Below the pieces are notes generated by a model. That model saw only the letters and a list, made by a program, of their open reading frames with translations, ran no database searches and had not been told where the DNA came from. Below, in pieces: positions 49,909 to 58,356 of a stretch of 64,000 nucleotides of DNA. The DNA lies in the NCBI RefSeq assembly GCF_900112205.1, contig NZ_FOKW01000007.1, positions 124,001 to 188,000 of the forward strand, given 5' to 3'. This DNA comes from Natronobacterium haloterrestre (GTDB taxonomy: Archaea > Halobacteriota > Halobacteria > Halobacteriales > Natrialbaceae). How positions within the stretch are numbered: the first letter of the stretch is position 1; each line of letters opens with the position of its first letter. Made by a program: the position numbers and the translations under genes.

Positions 49909-51083
49909 GGCTGGAAGATTCCGCTCGGCATCTCGCCGAGTCCGTCGATTCGATCGACGACCGTCACGTCCGCCGGGCGGTCGGCCCGCAGCGGTTCGAC
50001 GTCGAGGACGGCCACCGAGGAGCGATCCATGTTGCCGACGTAACACTCGCGGCCGTCGGGCGAGACGACCACGTGCAGTGGTTCGCCGCCGACCTCGACC
50101 CGGCCGGCGACCGACAGCGTCTCGGCGTCGACGATCGTCACGTGCTCCTCGTCGTAGGAGTCGACCAGGACGTACCGATCGTCCGCCGCGGTCGCGGCGA
50201 AGCCGGTCGCCGTGCCGACGTCGACGAACGCGGTCGGCTCGTCGTCGCCGGCCGCGACCGCCTCGAGGTCGATCGCCGCGAGCCGGTCGTCCTCGCGGGC
50301 GGGGACGTAGGCCCGCCGCCCGCCGGGTCCGTCGGCGAACGCGATGCCGTGAGGGTTCTCGCCCGTCGGGGCCGTCGTGCGAACCTCGCCCCGGGCGGCG
50401 TCGACGAACGTCGCGAACGACTCGCCCGCGTTGTTGACCGCGATCAGGTCGGTCCCCGGCACCGGGTAGATGTCGTGGGGGTCGTCCCCGACCTGGTAGC
50501 GCTCGAGTTCGGTCAACTCGGCCGTCGGCGACAGCGCGATCAGTTCGCCGGCGTTCTTCTCGGCGACGTAGACGAGCCCGTTCGGGCCGGTACACATCCC
50601 GGCGCAGCGACCGACCGTCGTCGTGCCGATCCGCTCGAGTCGGAGCGCGTCGTCGGCGTCCGCGCCGTGGACACGGAAGGCCACTACTCCGGGGTCGACG
50701 TCGTCGGGCAACTCCGCCGCCGTCCCGACGAACAGCCGCTTCCCGTCGTCGGTCAGCGCGCTCCCCACGGTCGCGACCCCGAGGTCGTCGACCCGCTGGA
50801 CCGTCTCCATCCGTTCGAGGTCGACCGCCTCGAGGTGCGAACTCGAGATGTAAAGCAGGATCGCGTGTCTCCCGTCCGGGTGGAAGACGGCCGTGTGGGG
50901 GTAGCTGCCGTCGCCGACCTGGGTAACCACCTCGCGGGCGGTGAGGTCGACGGCGCTGAAGTGGCTGCTACCCGCGTTTTTGACGATGGCGAGGCCGTCT
51001 CTGTCCCGATCTTCGTCCGCGGTCTCCGTGTCCGGCGCGTCCGCCCGGGTCGTCTCGGTTGTGGTTTGCGTGGATCGTGTCAT
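49905..51083 (-). CDS. NirF-like beta-propeller, copy 1
   Basis: 392 residues. A Thr/Asp leader of about 28 residues with no signal peptide is followed by eight propeller blades (LAIVKNAGSSHFSAVDLTAREVVTQVGDGSYPHTAVFHPDGRHAILLYISSSHLEAVDLERM). Blades such as GDDPHDIYPVPGTDLIAVNN and GGEPLHVVVSPDGRECYVGNMDRSSVAVLD resemble NirF/NirN and cytochrome d1 folds. Cytoplasmic location differs from typical NirF, which is exported. NirF is thought to finish heme d1 (dehydrogenation or cofactor transfer). Overlaps nirJ and the second copy by ATGA junctions, so it is made in the same operon. Conserved heme-binding His not confirmed by eye. Confidence 0.8.
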   Translation of the reverse strand: MTRSTQTTTETTRADAPDTETADEDRDRDGLAIVKNAGSSHFSAVDLTAREVVTQVGDGSYPHTAVFHPDGRHAILLYISSSHLEAVDLERMETVQRVDDLGVATVGSALTDDGKRLFVGTAAELPDDVDPGVVAFRVHGADADDALRLERIGTTTVGRCAGMCTGPNGLVYVAEKNAGELIALSPTAELTELERYQVGDDPHDIYPVPGTDLIAVNNAGESFATFVDAARGEVRTTAPTGENPHGIAFADGPGGRRAYVPAREDDRLAAIDLEAVAAGDDEPTAFVDVGTATGFAATAADDRYVLVDSYDEEHVTIVDAETLSVAGRVEVGGEPLHVVVSPDGRECYVGNMDRSSVAVLDVEPLRADRPADVTVVDRIDGLGEMPSGIFQP

Positions 51084-52252
51084 GACGAATCACCGAAATC
51101 GAAACCGGTCGCGCCCTCGGTCAGGAAACAACTCGAGGGGGCGCTGTCCTCGGGAAGTTCGATCGTCGTCTCGACGGTCGGCGATCGTTCTGTCGTCCGA
51201 ACGAGTGGTCTCGTGTCTAGCACTGAAAAAGAATCCCCGCTCACGTTCGGGACGTAGCAGCGACGGCCGTCCGCGCCGAATCGCGGATGGCGGGGTTCCG
51301 GACCCGTCCGTACCCGCGCCACGGGCTCGAGCGTCTCGACGTCGAGGAACGTCACGCGGTCGTCCTCGTAGGCGTCGACGACGGCGTAGCCGCCGTCGGG
51401 CGTCACGTCGGGAAACGCGGTCGGCGTGCCCAGCGATACCCGCTCGAGCGGCGTCGGCTCGCCGGCAACGTCGATCACCGTCACGCCGTCGCCCTCGGTG
51501 TCGCCGACGAACCAGCGATCGTGCGCGGCGGAGACGACGCCCCCTCGCGGGTTCGGCGCGTCGACGGTCCCGACGAGTTCCCGCCGCTCGAGGTCGAGGA
51601 ACGAGACGCTCCCGTCCTCGACGTTGTTCACCCCCAGCAGCCCCACCGCCGGCGCGTACGCCAGGTCCTGCGGATCCCCCGGTACGGAAAACCGGTCCCG
51701 GACCTCGAACGGGGGTTCGGCGTCCATCCGGACCACCGCGTCGTCGGCTTTCAGCGCCACCCAGAGGTCCCCCGATCGATCGACGACGGCGCCGGCGCAC
51801 TTCCCGATCGCGCGGGTGGCGACGGGCTCGAGTGCGGTAGCTTCCCCGTCGGCCGACTCGATCGTCCGGAGGACCGTCAGCCCCGGCTCGTCGCCGTCGG
51901 GCAGTTCGCCGTAGCCGGTGACGAACAGGTAGCGCCCGTCGCGGGAGGCTTCGATCCCGATCGGCGCGGTCCCGACGGCGTCGGTCCGCTCGACCGTCGA
52001 CAGCGAGCCGAGGTCGACGGCCTCGACCGTGCTCGAGCCCGCGAACGCGACGTAGGCTCGTCCGCCGCCCGGCGCGACCGCCAGTCCGTGCGGGTGGCGT
52101 CCGTCGCCGACGGTCGCGACGTGGTCGCCGCTGCGGACGTCGATCGCGGCGACGCCCGTGTCGCGCATCAGTTTGACGAACGCCAGGTCGTCGGGCGGTA
52201 CGCTCGAGTCGGGTTCGGCGGTCGCGGTGGGTCCGGATTCGGATCGGGTCAT
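51080..52252 (-). CDS. NirF-like beta-propeller, copy 2
   Basis: 390 residues, related to the previous gene over its length (DDLAFVKLMRDTGVAAIDVRSGDHVATVGDGRHPHGLAVAPGGGRAYVAFAGSSTVEAVDLGSLSTVERTDAVG; later RTGPEPRHPRFGADGRRCYVPNVSGDSFSVLD). No signal peptide. The repeat GDGRHPHG and GPEPRHPRFG put His at equivalent blade positions. Having two diverged copies suggests a heterodimer or two successive steps. It precedes NirF-like copy 1 with a four-base overlap and follows the CuA-d1 gene by 73 bases. Confidence 0.8.
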   Translation of the reverse strand: MTRSESGPTATAEPDSSVPPDDLAFVKLMRDTGVAAIDVRSGDHVATVGDGRHPHGLAVAPGGGRAYVAFAGSSTVEAVDLGSLSTVERTDAVGTAPIGIEASRDGRYLFVTGYGELPDGDEPGLTVLRTIESADGEATALEPVATRAIGKCAGAVVDRSGDLWVALKADDAVVRMDAEPPFEVRDRFSVPGDPQDLAYAPAVGLLGVNNVEDGSVSFLDLERRELVGTVDAPNPRGGVVSAAHDRWFVGDTEGDGVTVIDVAGEPTPLERVSLGTPTAFPDVTPDGGYAVVDAYEDDRVTFLDVETLEPVARVRTGPEPRHPRFGADGRRCYVPNVSGDSFSVLDTRPLVRTTERSPTVETTIELPEDSAPSSCFLTEGATGFDFGDSS

Positions 52253-52325
52253 GGGAAGACGGTGGCTGAGATGGAGGGTAGGTGGGGGAGTGGTGCAGTG
52301 CGAGTCGATCGTTCAGCTCTCTGTG

Positions 52326-54176
52326 TCAGGCGTCCCAGTCCATGGCGAACTTCTCGGCGCGTCGCATCGGGAACTTCCCGGTACAGTCGGTGAAGTCACC
52401 CTCGACCTCCTCGATGTGTTCGCCGGTGTGGCTGTCGTAGACGTGGATCTCCCCCTCGGCCCAGTGGCTGACGAACACCTCCTGGCCGTCGTTGGAGAAG
52501 ATCGGGTGGATGGCGTGGTCGCTGCCGGTCTCTACCTCGAACGCGACCTCGAGGGTCTCGCGGTCGATCGCGTACACTAGCTGGTCGAGTTCGGGGTCGT
52601 CCCGGAGCGCGACGTCACACCAGATGTAGTCGCAGTCCGGGTGGTCCCGCAGGAACAGCCCGCCGCCGGGGACGTCGATCAGCTTCTCGAGTTCCCAGGT
52701 GTCCGTGTCCCAGGCGGCGACGACGTCGTCGCCGATGTGGGTCGTGAACGCGCGGTGGCGCTCGGCGTCGAGCGCACCCGGTCCCGGATGGGGAACCGCC
52801 CCGACCTCGAGGTTCTTCACCAGTTCCCGCTCCTCGAGGTCGATGATCGACATGACGTTGTCGGTCTGGGAGGCCAGCATGAAGTAGCGGCCGTCCTTGG
52901 TGAAGAAGCCGTCGTGGAGGGTCCGGGCGCAGTCGATCTGTTCGACGACGGGGAAGTCGTCCTGAGTGTAGTCGATCAGCCACACCTGGCCGAGTTCCTT
53001 GAGCGCGGCGACCCAGACCCCGTAGTGGGGCGCGTCGTACAGCGCACAGACCCGACTCTCGACGAACTGGCCGTCGAGGTCGATCCCCTTGGTGGTAATC
53101 TGCTTGAGCGGCTCCATCGTGTCCGCGTCGACGACGAACAGCTGTCCGGGGTTGTACAGCCCCGCGATCAGGTAGTCGTTGGTACGGTTGAGCGAGAGGT
53201 CACGGGCGTCGGTACCGACCCGGACGCGTGCGACGCGGTTGAGCCCGAAGAGGTCGAGCTTGTACAGATAGCCGTCGCGGGCCATCGTGTACATGTACGC
53301 GCCCTCGCGTTCGTTCTCGGGGATGTCGCGGTGGAACTCGGTCACGTGGATCGCGTGGCCGACGTCCTCGATCCGACCGAGTTTCTCGTGGTTCTCCATG
53401 TCGACGTAGGACACGGAGGCGTTCCCCCGCTCGACGACCGCGAACATGTCCGTCAGGTCGTCGACCAACTGCGGCTCCTGGGGCAGTTCGCTCTCCTCCT
53501 TGAGGATCTCGTGGGTCGTCTGGACGTCCTCGATCTTTCGGTAGTCGAACTCCGCGGCCTCGTCGCCGACGAAGAGTTCCCCCTCCATCTGGGCGTGGCC
53601 CGAACCGCAGTACAGCGTACACTCGTAGAGGTGACGACCGGGTTCGTCGGCGATGAACTCGACCGACTGGCTGACCGAATCCGGATCGGTGTCCTCCTCC
53701 AGAACGACGTGTTCGTCGTAGGGCTCGAGGAGGTGCCAGTCGTGGAGGTTGAAATCGGGGTTCTCCTCGAACGTCGATTCGACGAAGTCGATCTTGACCT
53801 TCGCTCCTTCGGGAACCTGGATCTCCTGGGGTTCGAAGCCCCACTGGTAGGCCCGCATCTCGAACTCGTAGAGCTCGGCGTCTTCGTCACCCCCGGACCC
53901 ACCTTCGGAGTCCTCGCCGTCGCCGGTCTCGGTCCCGTCGGTCGGCTCCTCGTCCCCCATACAGCCGGCGACGGCCGCCGTCCCGGCCGCAGCGGTTCCG
54001 GCCAGGAAGCGACGCCGCTCCGGAAGGTCCAGGTCGATCCAGTCCGGGAAATCCAACTGCTCGTCGATCCCCATCTCCTCGGCGTCGTCTACCCGCATCG
54101 CGTAGGCTTTCTTGATTCGCTCGATTCGTTCCGCCGTCGTCTTCGCGTCGTCTGATGGATGTTCGCTCTCTGACAT
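52326..54176 (-). CDS. Tat lipoprotein nitrite reductase-like CuA-heme d1 fusion
   Basis: 616 residues. Residues 1-53 are a long cytoplasmic-type lead, then RRRFLAGTAAAGTAAVAGC (R54-C72) is a twin-arginine signal with lipobox. An acidic linker follows (75-100). Residues 101-205 form a cupredoxin with CuA ligands C186-x3-C190-x3-H194-x2-M197 and an upstream His at 145 or 148. Residues about 235-616 are a cytochrome cd1-type d1 propeller: DVGHAIHVTEF has the proximal heme His (H277), TLHDGFF (H421) and VPHPGPG (H463) correspond to the two catalytic distal His residues, and CTGKFPM closes the fold as in NirS. There is no CxxCH, so no heme c. The expected reaction is nitrite to NO on the outer face with CuA as the electron entry. 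First gene of the d1 operon. Confidence 0.88.
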   Translation of the reverse strand: MSESEHPSDDAKTTAERIERIKKAYAMRVDDAEEMGIDEQLDFPDWIDLDLPERRRFLAGTAAAGTAAVAGCMGDEEPTDGTETGDGEDSEGGSGGDEDAELYEFEMRAYQWGFEPQEIQVPEGAKVKIDFVESTFEENPDFNLHDWHLLEPYDEHVVLEEDTDPDSVSQSVEFIADEPGRHLYECTLYCGSGHAQMEGELFVGDEAAEFDYRKIEDVQTTHEILKEESELPQEPQLVDDLTDMFAVVERGNASVSYVDMENHEKLGRIEDVGHAIHVTEFHRDIPENEREGAYMYTMARDGYLYKLDLFGLNRVARVRVGTDARDLSLNRTNDYLIAGLYNPGQLFVVDADTMEPLKQITTKGIDLDGQFVESRVCALYDAPHYGVWVAALKELGQVWLIDYTQDDFPVVEQIDCARTLHDGFFTKDGRYFMLASQTDNVMSIIDLEERELVKNLEVGAVPHPGPGALDAERHRAFTTHIGDDVVAAWDTDTWELEKLIDVPGGGLFLRDHPDCDYIWCDVALRDDPELDQLVYAIDRETLEVAFEVETGSDHAIHPIFSNDGQEVFVSHWAEGEIHVYDSHTGEHIEEVEGDFTDCTGKFPMRRAEKFAMDWDA

Positions 54177-54578
54177 GGCTGTCGGTTCCGAACGCGGATC
54201 GGTCGTACGGGTCGCTACAGACGACGATCACCGTAGCGAATACTTGGTATCGGAACACGACCCCCACCCGCTGAGAACCGATGCGGAACAATTCGCGTCC
54301 ATACTCACTCACTGGGATGGGTGGCGAAGCGGTTCGCCTCGAGGTTCATAACCCCCGCAAGAGCCACGCGCGCGCAAGAGCAGCGGTGGCATGCGCTTGC
54401 CCCAGTAGTTGTCTTCGCGTGTGCCCGCCGGCGTTACCGGCCCGCTCGAGCACCGATCACGGTCACGGCTCGAGTCGAACACGTCAATACCGACCCGAAC
54501 GCGTTCCGGTCCCTTCCTGTCCAGCGGGAACTCGAGGGTGGCTATTAGCGACCGAAGACTCGACTCTCGCTCGAGACC
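54177..54578. other. Divergent control region between CuA-d1 gene and SCO1
   Basis: 402 nt without a credible frame. It holds CGAAGCGGTTCG at 54325-54336 and near-matches at 54286-54297 and about 54497-54508. A TATA-like AGTATTCG on the minus strand near 54236-54246 would serve the d1 operon, leaving a leader of about 40 nt; gctattag near 54542 is about 30 nt before the SCO1 ATG. This is the central regulatory region of the locus. Confidence 0.55.
54325..54336. promoter_or_regulatory. CGAA-N4-TTCG motif in the d1/SCO1 control region
   Basis: CGAAGCGGTTCG, 149 nt upstream of the CuA-d1 start and 243 nt upstream of SCO1. Second near-match CGGAACAATTCG at 54286-54297 (one core base different) is closer to the d1 promoter. 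Confidence 0.45.
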
Positions 54579-55298
54579 ATGGCCTCCGACGACGTCCCTT
54601 CGACGCCGGCCCTCGACAGGCGGTCGTTCCTCAAAGCGACCGGGACCGGAGGAACCCTCGCAGTCGCGGCGACCGCCGGCTGTACCGATCTCCGGGCTGC
54701 CGACCGGGACGACGTCGTCCTGTCGCCGCCGGAGGGCTACGACGAGGACGTCGCCGCGGAACTTCCCCACCCGACCTACGGCGACGAGGTGCCCGAGGTG
54801 ACGATCCCCGCGCCGCTGGCCGACCGGGAGGTCACCACGACCGACTTCGTCGGGGAGCGCCACTCGCTGTACACGTTCCTGTTCACGCGGTGCTCGTCGG
54901 CCTGTCCCGGCCTGATGGCGAACCTCGTGCACGTCCAGGCGGACTCGCTCGAGGAGGGGTACGCGGACGACGTAACCCTGTGTCCGGTCACGTTCGACCC
55001 GGAACACGACACGCCGGAAGTGCTGGCGGCGTACGAGGAGGACCACGGCGTCGACGACGACGCTGGAAACTGGTACACGCTGCGCCCGGAGACGCCGGCA
55101 GCGGCCACGGACGTCGTCGACGACACGTTCGGGGTCACGTTCGCGGAAACGGACGACGCGGACGGGATGGCGTTCATGCACACCAACCTGGTGCTGGTCG
55201 TCAACGAGGGCGGCCACGTCGAACGCGCCTACACCGGTGACGTGCCCACACCGGCGGACGTCGTCGACGACGTCCGAACGCTGCTCGAGGAGTGGTGA
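54579..55298 (+). CDS. SCO1/SenC copper chaperone, Tat lipoprotein
   Basis: 239 residues. LDRRSFLKATGTGGTLAVAATAGC is a Tat signal with lipobox. The thioredoxin-like domain has the copper-binding FLFTRCSSACPGLMANL (C105, C109) and the distal His in GMAFMHTNLVLV. SCO1 proteins deliver copper to the CuA centre of cytochrome oxidase subunit II. This locus contains two CuA domains (the d1 fusion and the subunit II), so it could serve one or both. The ATG at 54579 follows a TATA-like element by about 30 nt. Confidence 0.92.
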   Translation: MASDDVPSTPALDRRSFLKATGTGGTLAVAATAGCTDLRAADRDDVVLSPPEGYDEDVAAELPHPTYGDEVPEVTIPAPLADREVTTTDFVGERHSLYTFLFTRCSSACPGLMANLVHVQADSLEEGYADDVTLCPVTFDPEHDTPEVLAAYEEDHGVDDDAGNWYTLRPETPAAATDVVDDTFGVTFAETDDADGMAFMHTNLVLVVNEGGHVERAYTGDVPTPADVVDDVRTLLEEW

Positions 55299-55596
55299 GG
55301 TGAGATGGGGTGAAGAGAGTCGAGACCCCACCGCTCCCGTGCTCGAGGGCACGGGCGTGGGCGAGGATCAGCCGCTCGGGACCGACGATCGGTTCGTCGA
55401 TGGCGGCAGGATCGTTTCGATCCTGACGGACGCCGGACACCCACACGTCGCCTCGTCGTCGCCGTGATTCTTCACCGAATTATATCAATTCAATAAAGAT
55501 AGTAGCTGATCCAATAACTACTGCTATCTGATCTATCGAATATGTACGGGAGAATGAATAGGGGGGTGGGGTACCGAGTTCCGCCTGGAGCGAGCT
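55299..55596. other. AT-rich intergenic promoter region of the heme-copper operon
   Basis: 298 nt. The perfect hairpin 55407-55425 (caggatcg-ttt-cgatcctg) may end SCO1 transcription. From about 55470 to 55560 the sequence is strongly AT-rich and includes gatagtag and ctactgctatc arms. At 55537-55548 CGAATATGTACG differs by one base from CGAA-N4-TTCG and lies 49 nt before the next ATG. Confidence 0.5.
55407..55425 (+). terminator. Short perfect hairpin after SCO1
   Basis: Eight-base-pair stem with a ttt loop (caggatcg/cgatcctg). Position 109 nt after the SCO1 stop makes a terminator plausible, but no T-run follows, so the function is uncertain. Confidence 0.35.
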
Positions 55597-55746
55597 ATGA
55601 CGACCACAGATAGCGGAGAGGAGATACCGTTCATGCAACGGTTGTATAACCGAATCTGGCTTCTCGCAGCGGCAGCGCTGCTGTTTTTTGCGCTGTCGTA
55701 CTCCGGTTGGGGGATGCTGGATCTACTGACGATTCCATCGGGGTGA
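55597..55746 (+). CDS. 49-residue single-helix membrane protein (likely small oxidase subunit)
   Basis: Frame from ATG 55597 to TGA 55744-55746, missed by length filters. The sequence MTTTDSGEEIPFMQRLYNR is a polar head and IWLLAAAALLFFALSYSG a membrane helix, followed by WGMLDLLTIPSG outside. It ends six bases before the CuA subunit II gene, with the same orientation, and starts the cluster. Single-helix small subunits are common in heme-copper enzymes; this is the simplest reading. Confidence 0.65.
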   Translation: MTTTDSGEEIPFMQRLYNRIWLLAAAALLFFALSYSGWGMLDLLTIPSG

Positions 55747-55752
55747 TTCAGT

Positions 55753-56304
55753 ATGACGTCACCGATCAAACCGCCGAAAGGAAACTGGTGGGACCAACCC
55801 GTCAACAGACGTGAATCGATCTGGCTGGGGCTCGGCGTCGGCTGGGCGCTGGTACTGTTCGGGTGGATGAGCGCGTTCACCCGGATCGGCGACCAGAACC
55901 CGATCGGCGAGACCTACCGCGTCACCGAGGACGAACTCCGGGAGAAAGTCGACGCCTTCAAAGACGCCGCCGAGGAGCGCGAGGACGGCGCGTACGTCCC
56001 CGACGGCGACGACGTCTTCGTCGTCGGCCAGCGCTTCGACTGGGACGGGCTCCCGGTCGTCCTCGAGACCGGTAGGGAGTACGACTTCCACCTGAGTTCG
56101 TACGACGTCCAGCACGGCTTCTCGATCCGCCCGGAACACGCCCTGAGCCAGCAGATCAACCTGCACGTGATGCCCGGCGAAGAGTGGGTCGTCCCCATGG
56201 AGTTCGACGAACCCGGGACCTACCACGTGCTCTGTAACGAGTTCTGTGGCGAGGGCCACCGCGGCATGCACGGAACGATCATCGTCGAGGAGGGGTCACA
56301 ATGA
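55753..56304 (+). CDS. CuA-containing subunit II of a heme-copper enzyme
   Basis: 183 residues. One N-terminal helix (IWLGLGVGWALVLFGWMSAF) anchors an external cupredoxin. CuA ligands: H121 (VQHGFSI), C161 and C165 (LCNEFCGEG), H169, M172 (HRGMHG), with E163 between the Cys. All are present, so an intact binuclear CuA is expected. The length is shorter than typical CoxB because there is only one helix and a compact cupredoxin. A coiled acidic stretch (LREKVDAFKDAAEEREDG) links helix and cupredoxin. The stop overlaps the subunit I start by four bases (ATGA). Confidence 0.9.
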   Translation: MTSPIKPPKGNWWDQPVNRRESIWLGLGVGWALVLFGWMSAFTRIGDQNPIGETYRVTEDELREKVDAFKDAAEEREDGAYVPDGDDVFVVGQRFDWDGLPVVLETGREYDFHLSSYDVQHGFSIRPEHALSQQINLHVMPGEEWVVPMEFDEPGTYHVLCNEFCGEGHRGMHGTIIVEEGSQ

Positions 56305-58049
56305 CACACGCGCTCGACGTCTTCGGCTGGTTCGACAACGAGTACGACGACGACGGGTTCCGCACGTGTTCGGTGACCGGCTTCGACGTCCACCGGACCG
56401 TCGAGAACCACGTCAAACTGTTCGGGGTGACTGCGGTCGTCTTCCTGCTGATCGGGGGGCTCTTCGCGACCACCGTCGCCACCACGCGGTGGGAGCTCAT
56501 CGGCCTCCTCGAGCCGGGCGACTACTACAAGCACCTGAGCATGCACGCCTGGAGCATGCTCCTGTTCTGGATCGTGTTCATGGAGGTCGCGATCCTCTAC
56601 GTCGGCGGCCCGATGGTACTCGGCCGCAAACTGCCGCTGCCGTCGCTGGCGAAGGTCGGGTACGTCGTCATGATCGCCGGCGTCCTGACGATCTACTACG
56701 CCATCTGGACGGCCTCCGGGAACCCGGTCGCCGACAACGCACCGCTGCTGACCGCGTACGTCCCCCTCGAGGTCAACCCGCTGTTCTACGCCGGTGCGAT
56801 CGTCTACATCGTCGGGATCGTCGTCGCGGCGCTGCCGTTCTTCCTGACGATCTGGTACGAGAAACGCGAGAACGGCGGCACGCTGCCGCTGGTCACGTTC
56901 GGCGCGTTCGTCACCGGGATCATCGCCGTCGAGGCGCTGGTCGGCGGCCTCGTCGCCTTCGCGGGCGCGCTGGCCTACAACTTCGGTCTCGCGGAGTGGT
57001 TCGACGCCGGCGTCTACCGACAGTGGTTCTGGATCATCGGCCACGGCACCCAGCAGATCAACCTCGTGGCGATGATCGTCGTCTGGTACCTCTTCACCCA
57101 CGTCCTCGCCGGTGCCGAAGTCGTCAGCGAGAAGGTCTCCCGGACCGCGTTCATCCTCTACCTGTTCTTCATCAACCTGGGCGCGGCCCACCACCTGATG
57201 GTCGACCCCGGGCTCTCGGTCGGCTGGCGCGTCTGGAACACCTCCTACGCGTTCTACGGGGCGACCTTCGCCAGCCTCGTCCACGCCTTCACGATCCCGG
57301 CCGGCCTCGAGGCGGGTCGCCGCAAGCGCGGTAAGGGCGGCGGCCTCTTCGGCTGGCTCACGTCCGCACCCTGGAAGAACCCGATGTTCTCGACCTCGAT
57401 CTTCGCGATCATCCTCTTCGGGTTCCTCGGGGGCATCACCGGCGTGATGATGGGCCAGCTCCAGCTCAACATGAGCTGGCACAACACGTTCGCGACGGTC
57501 GGCCACTTCCACAGTACGGTCGTGCTCGGGACGACGGTCACGTTCATGGGCGTCGTCTACTTCGTCATCAGGACGATGTTCATGCGGGAGTTCGTCTCCT
57601 CGAAGCTGGCCTCGTTCCAGCCGTACCTCTACTGCAGCGCGATGGCGGTCACCGCGCTGATGATGATGTACCTCGGCATCCTCTACGGGATCCCCCGCCG
57701 GACCGCGGAAGTCGTCCGGAACATCCCGCGGACCGACTTCAGCCTCATCGAGGCCGCGCCGCTGTTCAACGTCTTCGGCGTCTTCGCGCTGCTGGCGATC
57801 ACCGGCGGCGCGCTGTTCGTCCTGCTTGCCGTCGGCTCGCTGCTGTTCGGCGACCGGATCGAGCCCGGTGGAAACGGCGACCTCGTGGCCGACGGCGGCC
57901 TCGAGATGGCGACCGATCCGGAGGACCCGGTTCACGCCTACGAGATGCGTGGCACCTTCGTGCTCTGTCTGTTCTTCCTGGGGGTGTTCGTCGTCGCGTA
58001 CGCGCTGAACTGGTTCCTGCTCACGCAGCTGTGGTCGATCGGGGCGTAA
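56301..58049 (+). CDS. Heme-copper superfamily subunit I, NO-reductase-like
   Basis: 582 residues with at least 12 helices. The ligands are all there: H82 (MHAWSMLLFW, low-spin heme), H248 (IIGHGTQQ, Cu/Fe-B), H297-H298 (GAAHHLM), H402 and H404 (VGHFHST). The Tyr normally cross-linked to the first Cu ligand (H-P-E-V-Y) is absent: four residues after H248 is Gln252. K-channel Lys and Tyr residues are also missing. Lack of this Tyr is characteristic of NO reductases and of some archaeal heme-copper groups (described as E-type NORs). The CuA subunit II beside it gives an electron entry. I therefore favour NO reduction over O2 reduction, although an unusual oxidase remains possible. Confidence 0.85.
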   Translation: MTHALDVFGWFDNEYDDDGFRTCSVTGFDVHRTVENHVKLFGVTAVVFLLIGGLFATTVATTRWELIGLLEPGDYYKHLSMHAWSMLLFWIVFMEVAILYVGGPMVLGRKLPLPSLAKVGYVVMIAGVLTIYYAIWTASGNPVADNAPLLTAYVPLEVNPLFYAGAIVYIVGIVVAALPFFLTIWYEKRENGGTLPLVTFGAFVTGIIAVEALVGGLVAFAGALAYNFGLAEWFDAGVYRQWFWIIGHGTQQINLVAMIVVWYLFTHVLAGAEVVSEKVSRTAFILYLFFINLGAAHHLMVDPGLSVGWRVWNTSYAFYGATFASLVHAFTIPAGLEAGRRKRGKGGGLFGWLTSAPWKNPMFSTSIFAIILFGFLGGITGVMMGQLQLNMSWHNTFATVGHFHSTVVLGTTVTFMGVVYFVIRTMFMREFVSSKLASFQPYLYCSAMAVTALMMMYLGILYGIPRRTAEVVRNIPRTDFSLIEAAPLFNVFGVFALLAITGGALFVLLAVGSLLFGDRIEPGGNGDLVADGGLEMATDPEDPVHAYEMRGTFVLCLFFLGVFVVAYALNWFLLTQLWSIGA

Positions 58050-58356
58050 GCTCGTCTGTGGGTCCGACCTTGGATCCGGGTTCGGAACCGGGATCGGAAT
58101 CGGATTCCGATTCCGACCGGGACCCGGTCCCGACACCCGTCCCGGTCCCACCGTTCGCCCCTCCCGCCGTCGTTCGCTGACGGCGGCTCGGTCGTCCCGT
58201 TCCCGACCGTCACACGCCGTACCGACCCGTCGTTGTGGCGAGCCGGTACGTGAACCGTGAACCGTGAACCGTGAACTGACCCGATCTAACTCGTCCGACT
58301 CGACTCGAGCGACGTTCGCCACGATACGATCCACTCAACACATCACCAGACGATCC
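58050..58356. other. Repeat-rich intergenic region after subunit I
   Basis: 307 nt. It contains short-period repeats: 58079-58146 alternates gg-cc-tt hexamers in the ccgggacc/ggattcc style, and 58250-58277 is four 7-mers (gtgaacc three times, gtgaact). No frame beyond the leader of the next gene is convincing. It may separate transcription of the next membrane protein from the operon. Confidence 0.4.

Noticed and set aside
56220..58334. 704-residue antisense frame across the heme-copper subunit I
   Set aside because: Repetitive Arg/Asp/Glu/His/Val composition and no domains; shadow of the sense gene.
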